In this document: one piece after another, positions 1 to 6,098 of the stretch
Layout: each line of letters opens with the position of its first letter
Position numbering within the stretch: the stretch's first letter is position 1
NCBI GenBank assembly: GCA_003556865.1
Contig: PWQF01000011.1
Location: 1-6,341 of the forward strand
Direction: 5' to 3'
Length of the DNA: 6,341 nt
Source: Elusimicrobiota bacterium
GTDB taxonomy: Bacteria; CG03; SLGR01; PWQF01
Program-made: the position numbers and the translations under genes
Notes under the pieces: model-generated
Databases searched by the model: none
Told to the model about the DNA's origin: nothing
The model's input: only the letters and a program-made list of their open reading frames with translations

Positions 1-318
1 ACCCGCCGCCACAAGCAGGACCGCGGCCAGGGACTGGCCCAGTGAAACCGAGATAAGGTCTTTCCCCATCAGGGAAAAATTTTTCGCGCTTAAGTTCTGG
101 CCCAGGCTGAAAGCTATGATGGAAAGGGCTACGGTAGATATAAGGGATGAGCGGCGGATAAGGTCCGGAGAAATTAAATCCAGCCCCAGCGGGCCCAGCA
201 GTATCCCCGCAAGAATGTAGGAAGTAACGGAAGGCACCTTGATTTTTTTTAAGATTCCGGCCAGGGCCAGGGCCGCAAGAAATATGAACCCGGCGGAAAA
301 AATCAGTGGAGCATCCAT
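1..318 (-). CDS. Cation:proton antiporter, CPA2-like (N-terminal part, cut by window edge)
   Basis: Only the first 106 codons are present and the frame runs open off the left edge. The protein would be an inner-membrane exchanger of monovalent cations for protons. Hydrophobic segments lie at about residues 3-22, 29-47, 57-74 and 88-106. The second contains VPSVTSYILAGILLGPLG, very close to the 'VPxxxGYxLAGxLLGP' N-terminal signature of the CPA2 (Kef/NapA-type) family. The start is the ATG at 316-318, two bases after the stop of the CBS gene, so it is probably translated by coupling; no good Shine-Dalgarno sequence is visible. The adjoining CBS-domain gene suggests nucleotide-dependent control of this transporter (inference). 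Family membership is fairly secure. The ion, and the presence of any C-terminal regulatory domain, cannot be judged. Confidence 0.82.
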   Translation of the reverse strand, partial: MDAPLIFSAGFIFLAALALAGILKKIKVPSVTSYILAGILLGPLGLDLISPDLIRRSSLISTVALSIIAFSLGQNLSAKNFSLMGKDLISVSLGQSLAAVLLVAAG

Positions 319-320
319 CT

Positions 321-800
321 TCAATCCACAATTCCCTTATCCCTGAACATAGAGTAAAGTATATCAAATATGCCTATTATCCCGCTCAGTTTTTCTTCTT
401 CATCAAGAACCACAAGAAACTTAGCGTTGTGGGCCTTCATAAAAGAGTAGGCACCGGCAATAGTGCCTTCCCCGGAAAAGGTAAAATATTCTGAAGACTT
501 TATTTCATCGGCAACAACCAGGATGCCCATCTCGGGAGAAATATAATCAATATTTATCTCGTTTTCGGGGACTGTTTCCAGGAAGGGAACCGTTTTTAAC
601 AGTTCGCTTATATTTGCAGATTCAGGCTGAAAAACCGAGGTTATGTCATCCAGGGTTATTATGCCCGCAACATAACCTTGGGAATCAGTTACCGGAAGGA
701 CATTTATTCTCTTCTGCTTAAAAATCTCTATTATCTTTTTTAAGGGGGTCCCCCTCCCCGCAGATATGCAGTTATCCCTGAGGCAGTCTTTAACTTTCAT
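321..800 (-). CDS. Two-CBS-domain protein, possible regulator of the antiporter
   Basis: This 159-residue soluble protein consists of little more than a CBS (Bateman) pair. The first CBS unit spans about residues 1-58 and is typical: an N-terminal 'V.D.L.....S', a helix with KIIEIFKQKRINVLPVTDSQG, then GIITLDDI. The second, about 85-155, is more divergent but keeps the pattern KFLVVLDEEEKLSGIIGIFDIL. CBS pairs usually bind adenine nucleotides (AMP, ATP, SAM) and regulate a partner protein; the ligand here is unknown. The ATG at 798-800 lies within the end of the PHP gene (11-nt overlap), and the stop is 2 nt before the antiporter ATG. No clear Shine-Dalgarno sequence is visible, which fits coupled translation. 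I infer that it serves as a separate regulatory subunit for the downstream antiporter, because no enzymatic domain is attached. Confidence 0.85.
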   Translation of the reverse strand: MKVKDCLRDNCISAGRGTPLKKIIEIFKQKRINVLPVTDSQGYVAGIITLDDITSVFQPESANISELLKTVPFLETVPENEINIDYISPEMGILVVADEIKSSEYFTFSGEGTIAGAYSFMKAHNAKFLVVLDEEEKLSGIIGIFDILYSMFRDKGIVD

Positions 801-1662
801 CAGGCCCGGGGCAGTTAAGTATAACTTTATTTTTCTTTTCCTGGAGATTCCTGGCCTTTTTAAGGGCCTCTACTGCTTTAGAATCAACAGTTGTGCTCCC
901 GATGGGGTTTTCGCTCTCCTTTTCACCGTGAGAATCAGTCCCCCCCGTAGTTACCAGGCCCAGCTCCCTGGCAAATCTGACAAATTTTTCCGTCAGCCTG
1001 CTGTTATGGTGGGGATAATAGGCCTCTATTCCTGAAAGACCCAGTTTTTTTAATTTCTTAAGAAAGTTTTTATGCCCGCCGCCGAATACGGGATGGGCAA
1101 TTACCGATACTCCCCCCACCCTGTGTATCATATTAAGGGCTTCCCGGGGGGTTATTCTCAGCTTTCTCACAAAAGCCGGACAGCCTTCCCCTAAAAAATT
1201 GTCAAAAGCCTCCCTGTGATTTTTCACATAACCGGTCTGTACCAGGCAGCGGGCAAAATGCATCCTGCTTATTGAACCGATATTGGCCATTGAAAAGAGC
1301 ATCTGTTCATCCAGGTGCACCCCCATATCCCGGAGCTTATTTAATATATGGTAAGCCCTTCTTTCCCTGGCCTTCTGAAAAACATTAAGCTTGTGCTGGA
1401 ACCACTTGTTCTCCCAGTTTATATAATAACCGACAAGATGAATCTCTTTGGAATTGTATTCACAGGAAAGCTCTACTCCCGGTATAACCTCTATGCCCGC
1501 TTTTGCCCCGCATTTAAGGGCAGGAAGTATCCCGTCGGTTATGTCATGGTCGGTTATCGCTATTGTAGAAAGACCTTTCCGGGCCGCCTCTTTAACAACC
1601 TCCACGGGAGTAAAGGTGCCGTCCGAAAAGGTGGTATGTATATGAAGGTCGGCCTTTTTCAG
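790..1662 (-). CDS. PHP-domain phosphoesterase, YciV/RNase AM (TrpH) type, apparent CTG start
   Basis: 290 residues if started at CTG 1660-1662. Members of this family (COG0613) hydrolyse 3',5'-nucleoside bisphosphates, and E. coli YciV acts as a 5'-3' exoribonuclease; the enzyme is cytoplasmic with a multi-metal site. Visible motifs are DLHIHTTFSDG (H7, H9, D14), ITDHD (D38, H39), GVELS (E64), HLVGYY (H75), RMHFARCLV (H135), VIAHP (H190) and GGTDSHG (D243, H245), which is a full set of metal ligands. The start needs attention. The first ATG/GTG/TTG codon in frame is GTG at 1603-1605, which would delete motif I. The frame is open up to a stop at 1711-1713 with no ATG, GTG or TTG before motif I, so CTG 1660-1662, overlapping the upstream stop as CTGA, is the best candidate. 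A frameshifted fusion or an indel in the nearby G run are alternatives. The function assignment is strong; the start is moderately certain. Confidence 0.88.
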   Translation of the reverse strand: MKKADLHIHTTFSDGTFTPVEVVKEAARKGLSTIAITDHDITDGILPALKCGAKAGIEVIPGVELSCEYNSKEIHLVGYYINWENKWFQHKLNVFQKARERRAYHILNKLRDMGVHLDEQMLFSMANIGSISRMHFARCLVQTGYVKNHREAFDNFLGEGCPAFVRKLRITPREALNMIHRVGGVSVIAHPVFGGGHKNFLKKLKKLGLSGIEAYYPHHNSRLTEKFVRFARELGLVTTGGTDSHGEKESENPIGSTTVDSKAVEALKKARNLQEKKNKVILNCPGPDES

Positions 1663-1682
1663 TTTTCCCCGCCCCCCCTCTT
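1659..1682 (-). promoter_or_regulatory. G-rich stop/start junction of the HEAT and PHP genes (CTGA)
   Basis: The coding strand reads GAGGGGGGGCGGGGAAAA and then CTGA, where CTG is the likely PHP start and TGA the HEAT-gene stop. The purine-rich tract could act as a ribosome-binding region for re-initiation. It also contains G GGG GGC (1671-1677) in the HEAT reading frame, a form compatible with -1 slippage, which would enter the PHP frame. Which mechanism is used cannot be told from sequence. Confidence 0.5.
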
Positions 1683-3119
1683 TTTCTGCTGATCTATCAT
1701 TCTTCTGATCTCATCGCTGATATCATCCTTAACTTCGGCAATGGATTCAAAAGCCTTTACCGCCCGGTCCCTTACCCTATCATCCACGTCATCAAGAAGG
1801 TCTCTTAAGATATGAACCATTTCCGGTGTCCCTATTTCCCCTATTGCCCAGGCTGCGGAAAGCCTCATCCATTTATCCCCGCTGGCCGCCATTTTTTCAA
1901 GTGCATCATGTGCCAGGGAGGGGTTATAACGGTGTATCTCCCGCGCAGCATTTCCCCTTACCCTGTTGTTAGGGTCAGATAAGTAAGGTCGGAGCATTTT
2001 TTCCGCTACCGACGGGTCGGAAACGGTTTTAGGTATCAGCTCAACGCTGTCGGCCCTGGCCCTTATATGGGGATTAACATCAGTTATAACCCTGCCGGAA
2101 GGCAGTTCCACTTTTTCGCTTTTCTCATTTGAAATAGCCTTTGACTGCTGGTGAAGAAGGTCTATAAGCCTTTCCTGCTGATTGTCAAAATGCTTCTGAA
2201 GATTATCTTTTATTTCCTCTAAATCCTGCTGAGTCTTGCCACCCGCAGAGAGGGAGAGCTGTTTTACCACGGTTTTCTGCCCGTCTATCATCTGGTTTAT
2301 GCTCCGGGCAACCTTCTCCTCAAGCTCTTCGGATTCTTTTTCGGCTTCCCTTAACCTGCCGGAAATCTTTTCTTCAAGTTCTTCTATCTGGTAGGTCCCG
2401 GAAGAGGCGGTGAAATATACTTTTTTTAATATAATTATAATGATTATCCCTACGACCAGGGCGCCGGCGCCTCCGGAAAGGGCAATAAGAAGAAGGCTTC
2501 TTCTGCCACCCTCAGCCTCCTCACGGAGCTCGTCTATTCTTTTCTCCGCCTCCCTTAGATCGGCGGCGGCATCATCCAGGCGGGACTGGAGCGCGGAATT
2601 GTTTTGGTCAAGCGCATTGATCCGGCTGCGCAGGGCCGCCGAAGCCTGCCTCTCGCTTCTAAGCGCAGCCTGAAGCTCGTCAATACGCCCCCTGTCGGGT
2701 GCCGGAGGGGCGGGGGCGGGCGCGGGCTGGGGGGTCGGGGGCGGAGCTATCTGCTCTTTTGCATCTTCAATAAGGTCCTGGGCTTCCCGGGAATGTGAGA
2801 TTTCCTGGGCCCGGGAAAGAAGTTCAACCGCCCTTTCATACTCTCCCCTGGATATTCTAATCCTGCCTTCCTCCACCAGGGAATTTCTAAGCATCCGGAG
2901 GGCCCTTTCATTTTCCTCAATTTCAAGCACCCTGCTGAAATCCTCAATAGCTGCCCCGTAATCACCCCTGAGGTATCTTCTGAGGCCCCTGTCCATTATC
3001 TCTTCGGCAGCCATAACAGACCGGGAAAGAGAAAAACAGATTAAAGTTAAAATTAATAAAAGCTTCTTAATCTTTACGGCCAGCGGCCGGTTTTCTTTAC
3101 GGTATTTATCTGCGGTCAA
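1659..3119 (-). CDS. Secreted/membrane protein with TPR-like, coiled-coil, TM and HEAT-repeat regions
   Basis: 486 residues, no family recognised. Order of parts: basic N-terminus and signal sequence (about 16-37, KIKKLLLILTLICFSL with possible cleavage VMA/AEE); two TPR-like units (about 41-74 and 80-110, e.g. LRGDYGAAIEDFSRVLEIE and SRGEYERAVELLSRAQEI); a Pro/Ala linker (125-141); a coiled coil (about 144-205); one transmembrane helix (about 207-231) followed by KK; a second coiled coil (about 244-330); and about three HEAT repeats (about 370-466, with PNNRVRGNAAREI and DDRVRDRAVKAF). Predicted topology is TPR outside the inner membrane and HEAT in the cytoplasm, but charges flank both sides of the helix, so this is an inference. 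The start is TTG 3117-3119, 14 nt inside the previous gene and preceded by GGGAGGTG about 7 nt upstream, a strong ribosome site. It is probably a scaffold or bridging protein; no catalytic motif is seen. Confidence 0.85.
   Translation of the reverse strand: MTADKYRKENRPLAVKIKKLLLILTLICFSLSRSVMAAEEIMDRGLRRYLRGDYGAAIEDFSRVLEIEENERALRMLRNSLVEEGRIRISRGEYERAVELLSRAQEISHSREAQDLIEDAKEQIAPPPTPQPAPAPAPPAPDRGRIDELQAALRSERQASAALRSRINALDQNNSALQSRLDDAAADLREAEKRIDELREEAEGGRRSLLLIALSGGAGALVVGIIIIIILKKVYFTASSGTYQIEELEEKISGRLREAEKESEELEEKVARSINQMIDGQKTVVKQLSLSAGGKTQQDLEEIKDNLQKHFDNQQERLIDLLHQQSKAISNEKSEKVELPSGRVITDVNPHIRARADSVELIPKTVSDPSVAEKMLRPYLSDPNNRVRGNAAREIHRYNPSLAHDALEKMAASGDKWMRLSAAWAIGEIGTPEMVHILRDLLDDVDDRVRDRAVKAFESIAEVKDDISDEIRRMIDQQKKRGGGEN
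2707..2741 (+). other. G-quadruplex-forming motif on the template strand of the HEAT gene
   Basis: The plus strand has six runs of three or more G within 35 bases (2707-2710, 2712-2716, 2718-2720, 2724-2726, 2729-2734, 2737-2741), separated by 1-3 bases. This exceeds the usual G3+N1-7 quadruplex rule. It encodes the Pro/Ala linker (residues about 127-140) on the opposite strand, so the codon content explains it at least in part. Confidence 0.75.
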
Positions 3120-4431
3120 GTCTCAGCACCTCCCTGAGCCTCCGGTGAAGCGCCCGGACATCTTCTGAATCCGGATTTATTTTAAGTGCCTCCACCAGTT
3201 CATCCTCCGCCTGTTCATATTCTCCTTTTTCCAGCAGCAGCCTGGCATTCAGCAGGTGCCTGAGGTAAAGGGCTTCCTCGTAATTGGGAGCTATAAGTTC
3301 CAGGTTGTCCATAAGAATAACTGCCTTTTCTATATTTTCCCTGTAATAGGCTTTAAGTATCTCTTTCTCCAGCTCCCGGGCCCGGCCCATCTTTTCCTGC
3401 CGCACCTTCTCCAGCCATTGCGAAATATCCGATTCCAGATCTCTTATCCTGCTGTCGTATCCGTATTTTTCTTTATACTGCTCTGCTTTTCTTCTGGCTG
3501 CCGCCATTCTGCCTGCCGAAAAATCCCTTACGGCTTCCATATAAAACATATCTTTTTCCAGCTTTAACGACTTCCGGTCCAGTTCAGCCTCTTTTCTTGA
3601 AGGAGATTTTGAAAACCTTATTCCCGCCTCTGCAAAATGGAGCTCCTCTTCGGGAATGTAGGCATAATCAAAAATTATATTTTTTGACTCCAGCCCCAGC
3701 CCCATGCTCCAGCAGCCCTCATCGGAGCCGGCCCTCAGGAAAAAAGCTTTATGGGGTGAAATTTCAACCCCGCCTGAAAACATTATATCCCTTTCACTTT
3801 TTTCTTCAAGAATATCATCTATATAAAGATCCGAGACCAACCGGATATATTCTGAATTAATAAGGCTGAGGCCGGCTTTCAGGGAGGTTAAAAAATCATT
3901 TCCACCATTCTGCTCCAGGTTAATAAGATTTATCCCCGCTGCCCCGATTCCAAGCCAGGGATAGGGATAAAGGCTGAGGGCCGAATCAAAACTGAAGGCC
4001 TCCCTTTCCTCCCCATTCTCATACCCCGTAATCGCGGATACTGATATTCCCATACTCCCGTTTTTAATAAAACTGAAGGCGGCACCGAAAAGATAATTTA
4101 TCTTATAGCTGCTGCTGCTTATATAATCTACTCTTGCCCCCGCGCCCAGGGCGGCACGGGAGAGAAAAGGATAACTGTATTCGGCAGCGGCAGCATAGGA
4201 GCGGACGCCCCTGCCCGAATAAAAAAGAGAGAGCAGGGGCTCATCCCTTGATGCCATGGAGGCGCTGTTTACCGTTAAGGGCCTTGATATCTCTTTTAAT
4301 GCAACCCCGCTTCCCCCCAGGGCCCGCAGCCTTGCCGGTGTAAATGTGCCGGAGGAGTAATCAGAAAATGCAGGGGAACATAAAAGAAGCATCATAAAGA
4401 CGGCGGCCACTTTTTTAATAAGTTTATTCAA
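3106..4431 (-). CDS. Outer-membrane beta-barrel (PorV/UPF0164-like) with C-terminal TPR region
   Basis: 441 residues. A signal peptide (1-23, NKLIKKVAAVFMMLLLC...AFS/DYSS) is followed by TFTPARLRALGGSGVAL, resembling the 'xGxxARALGMGGAxxAL' opening of PorV/PorQ and UPF0164 outer-membrane proteins. Residues about 60-274 show alternating strands and repeated G/aromatic patterns (LGAGARVDYISSSSYKINYLFGAAFSF, LGIGAAGINL, SMGLGLESKNIIFDYAYIP, FAEAGIRFS), consistent with an antiparallel barrel. A hydrophilic helical tail (about 278-441) contains TPR-like units, the clearest at 388-421 (LLLEKGEYEQAEDELVEALKINPDSE), expected to lie in the periplasm. The start is TTG 4429-4431, which overlaps the preceding TGA stop (TTGA) and has GGGAG about 8 nt upstream; the next ATGs fall inside the signal peptide. 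Barrel identity is by pattern, not by match to a named protein. It overlaps the HEAT-protein gene by 14 nt, suggesting a shared job. Confidence 0.8.
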   Translation of the reverse strand: MNKLIKKVAAVFMMLLLCSPAFSDYSSGTFTPARLRALGGSGVALKEISRPLTVNSASMASRDEPLLSLFYSGRGVRSYAAAAEYSYPFLSRAALGAGARVDYISSSSYKINYLFGAAFSFIKNGSMGISVSAITGYENGEEREAFSFDSALSLYPYPWLGIGAAGINLINLEQNGGNDFLTSLKAGLSLINSEYIRLVSDLYIDDILEEKSERDIMFSGGVEISPHKAFFLRAGSDEGCWSMGLGLESKNIIFDYAYIPEEELHFAEAGIRFSKSPSRKEAELDRKSLKLEKDMFYMEAVRDFSAGRMAAARRKAEQYKEKYGYDSRIRDLESDISQWLEKVRQEKMGRARELEKEILKAYYRENIEKAVILMDNLELIAPNYEEALYLRHLLNARLLLEKGEYEQAEDELVEALKINPDSEDVRALHRRLREVLRLDRR

Positions 4432-4952
4432 ATCCCGTACTCCCGGGAGAGCCTTAAATAATCCTGCGCATTTTTACGGATAAGCTCTCTTTCACTATCC
4501 TTCAGTTTTCTTTTCTTAACCGCAGGTGTCCCCATATATACATACCCCCCGGAAAGAGTTTTTCCCTGGGGAACAACCGCCCCGGACGCCACTATGCAGT
4601 ATTTTTCTGCCCTGCAGCCGTCAAGAAGAATGGCCCCAATGGATATAAGGCAGAAGTCGGATACAGAGCAGCCGTGCAGGATGGCCCCGTGGCCCACGCT
4701 TACCCCTTTCCCTATAAGGACCGGCATATTGTAATTTGTATGAACCATTGCCCCGTCCTGGATATTGGTATCCTCCCCTATCTTAATCTCATCCACATCC
4801 CCCCTTAAAACCGCCCCGGGCCAGACTGAAGCCCTACTCCCTATACTTACCTTTCCTATTACCGCGGCCCCCGGGGCAATATAGGCAGACGGGTCTATAA
4901 CGGGCATTCTCTCTTTATATTTTATAATTCCCTTTTTATTCATTTTATTCAT
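4428..4952 (-). CDS. Gamma-carbonic-anhydrase-like hexapeptide-repeat protein
   Basis: 174 residues of the left-handed beta-helix family that includes archaeal Cam and bacterial YrdA/PaaY/CaiE-type proteins. Hexapeptide repeats run from about 20 to 142 (IDPSAYIAPGAAVIGKVSIGSRASVWPGAVLRGD, then IKIGEDTNIQDGAMVH). The three histidines that bind zinc at the trimer interface in the family are present: H71 in MVHTNYN, and H88 and H93 in VGHGAILHGC. A helical C-terminus (about 150-174) closes the fold. Many such proteins have metal-binding sites but undefined activity, so carbonic anhydrase activity is possible, not shown. The start is ATG 4950-4952 or the ATG three codons later; neither has a clear Shine-Dalgarno sequence, and family N-termini fit both. 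It appears to be the first gene of the operon, after an AT-rich promoter-like gap, and ends in a 4-nt overlap with the barrel gene. Confidence 0.93.
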   Translation of the reverse strand: MNKMNKKGIIKYKERMPVIDPSAYIAPGAAVIGKVSIGSRASVWPGAVLRGDVDEIKIGEDTNIQDGAMVHTNYNMPVLIGKGVSVGHGAILHGCSVSDFCLISIGAILLDGCRAEKYCIVASGAVVPQGKTLSGGYVYMGTPAVKKRKLKDSERELIRKNAQDYLRLSREYGI

Positions 4953-5055
4953 CAGGCTTTACTAAACTTATTTTTATAACTATAACTGATTTTTAAATTT
5001 ATTTCACTTATATACCGGATTTAAAATCTTTTTCTCATTAATTTTTAACATATTC
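4953..5055 (-). promoter_or_regulatory. AT-rich intergenic region with a possible promoter for the gamma-CA operon
   Basis: This 103-bp AT-rich gap separates the PiT stop from the gamma-CA start. On the minus strand GTGAAA (5002-5007, four of six to TTGACA) and TATAGT (4979-4984, five of six to TATAAT) are 17 bp apart, which would give a leader of about 20 nt. An imperfect inverted repeat (4988-4998 and 5019-5028) flanks the proposed -35. In such AT-rich DNA, chance matches are likely. No GC-rich stem followed by a T run is present, so I see no intrinsic terminator for the PiT gene. Confidence 0.35.
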
Positions 5056-6057
5056 TCAGAGAAATACCCTTATAAAAAAGATGGTAAGGAGACCGGATGC
5101 AACCGGGGTCATTATCCATCCCGCAAATATTATTTTAAGCGAATTAAAATTAACTGTTCTGGCCCCTTTTACCAGGCCCACCCCCATAACAGCCCCCACT
5201 ATTGCCTGCGAAGTGGAAACAGGAACCCCTATTATCTTGCAGAAATGAACGGTAAGCGCTCCTGAGATTACGGCAATAAAAGCGGAAAAAGGGTCCAGGG
5301 CCGTAATCTTTTTGCCCACGGTATCCATAACCTTGCGGGAATATGTTAGGACCCCCACCGTCATACCTATCCCCCCCGCCAGGGAAGCAAGAAATGCGGC
5401 CCGGCCGGTGCCGGGGGGACCGAAAAAACCGCTCCCGTAAAAAGGGGCGGTTGTAACCGCGGCATGGGAAGCACCCAGGGCATATGCGCCGTAGGAACCG
5501 CTGGCAACAAGCAGGAAAGAAAAAATACGGTTATAAAGAATATCGGACCGGATCAGATAGTTAATTGGTTTTACCAGTATCTTATACATAAGAAAAGCTA
5601 CCACGGCAGTAAGAAGCGGGTTGCCCACCCATACGGCAAACATCCTTGTAAAAGAACCCCATTCAGCCCCGCCCAGCCCGGAAAGGACTATACCTATACC
5701 CATTATGCTTCCCACAGAGGCCTGGGAGGTTGAAGCCGGTATGGAGAGATAGGTAAGCAGGGTAATTGTAAGGGCTGCTCCCAGGGAGGCCGCAAAAGCA
5801 AGATCTACAGGGCTGTAAAGGCGGGAAAACCTGAACTCTTCTCCGGCCAGACCCGCCACCCGTGACATTAAGGCCGGACCTTCAAGAAGAGAACCCAGAA
5901 GAACAAAAAAAGCAGCGCATATAACAGCTGTTTTATATTTAACGGCCCCGGTGGCAACTGCCGGGCCGAAAATATTGGCATTGTCATTGGCTCCCACCCC
6001 CCAGCCCAAATAGACGCCGGATATGAATTTCAGCTGTGAAAGCAACTGGAGCATCAT
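5056..6057 (-). CDS. PiT-family inorganic anion (probably phosphate) permease
   Basis: 333 residues, an integral inner-membrane protein with about ten hydrophobic segments arranged as two inverted repeats, as in PiT (SLC20/PitA-type) cation- or proton-coupled phosphate transporters. The first half holds GANDNANIFGPAVATG (22-37), matching the conserved GANDVANAFG motif, and later IPASTSQASVGSIMGIG (106-122). The second half holds VPVSTSQAIVGAVMGVG (278-294), the matching repeat. At the expected second GxNDVANA site it reads ALGASHAAVTTAP (193-205), so N and D become S and H. Phosphate is the default substrate, but the family includes a sulfate permease (B. subtilis CysP), so specificity is uncertain. 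No PhoU-like partner gene adjoins it on either side. The start is ATG 6055-6057, followed by a second ATG; no Shine-Dalgarno sequence is at proper distance, and an in-frame TAG lies 12 nt upstream. Confidence 0.88.
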   Translation of the reverse strand: MMLQLLSQLKFISGVYLGWGVGANDNANIFGPAVATGAVKYKTAVICAAFFVLLGSLLEGPALMSRVAGLAGEEFRFSRLYSPVDLAFAASLGAALTITLLTYLSIPASTSQASVGSIMGIGIVLSGLGGAEWGSFTRMFAVWVGNPLLTAVVAFLMYKILVKPINYLIRSDILYNRIFSFLLVASGSYGAYALGASHAAVTTAPFYGSGFFGPPGTGRAAFLASLAGGIGMTVGVLTYSRKVMDTVGKKITALDPFSAFIAVISGALTVHFCKIIGVPVSTSQAIVGAVMGVGLVKGARTVNFNSLKIIFAGWIMTPVASGLLTIFFIRVFL

Positions 6058-6093
6058 AAAGTTATAATACTAAATACCCTCCATATATTGCAA
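6058..6093 (-). promoter_or_regulatory. Possible promoter of the PiT gene, giving a leaderless mRNA
   Basis: On the minus strand TTGCAA (6088-6093, four of six to TTGACA) and TATTAT (6064-6069, five of six to TATAAT) are separated by 18 bp. Initiation about 7 nt downstream of the -10 would fall at or very near the A of the PiT ATG (6057), which would explain the lack of a Shine-Dalgarno sequence at the usual distance; a GGAGGG lies 19 nt before the ATG, too far to serve it. The -35 overlaps an AT-only dyad (6083-6089 and 6093-6099). The gap is only 41 bp, so readthrough from the ABC gene is also possible. Confidence 0.3.
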
Positions 6094-6098
6094 ATATA

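Noticed and set aside
1348..1692. Plus-strand open frame of 114 codons opposite the PHP gene
   Set aside because: It lies antisense to a gene with clear conserved motifs and its product shows no recognisable pattern.
2410..2673. Plus-strand Ser/Arg/Ala-rich open frame
   Set aside because: Low-complexity product is the antisense reading of Glu/Leu/Arg-rich coiled-coil codons in the HEAT-repeat gene.
2747..2965. Minus-strand 72-codon frame within the HEAT-repeat gene
   Set aside because: Alternative frame of the TPR segment of the same gene, with no independent support.
3256..3567. Plus-strand hydrophobic open frame of 103 codons
   Set aside because: Antisense to the TPR tail of the barrel protein; no start context or family pattern.
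4362..4431. Lipoprotein signal in the barrel protein (LLLC at residues 25-28 of the leader region)
   Set aside because: The residues before the Cys (position 18) are L-L-L rather than a typical L-A/S-G/A lipobox, and AFS/D five residues later is a good signal peptidase I site.
4440..4449. Perfect palindrome CTCCCGGGAG at the end of the gamma-CA gene
   Set aside because: It has no loop to form a hairpin and is adequately explained by coding sequence plus the GGGAG ribosome site of the next gene.
4953..5055. Intrinsic terminator after the PiT gene
   Set aside because: The gap is AT-rich and has no GC-rich stem followed by a T run.
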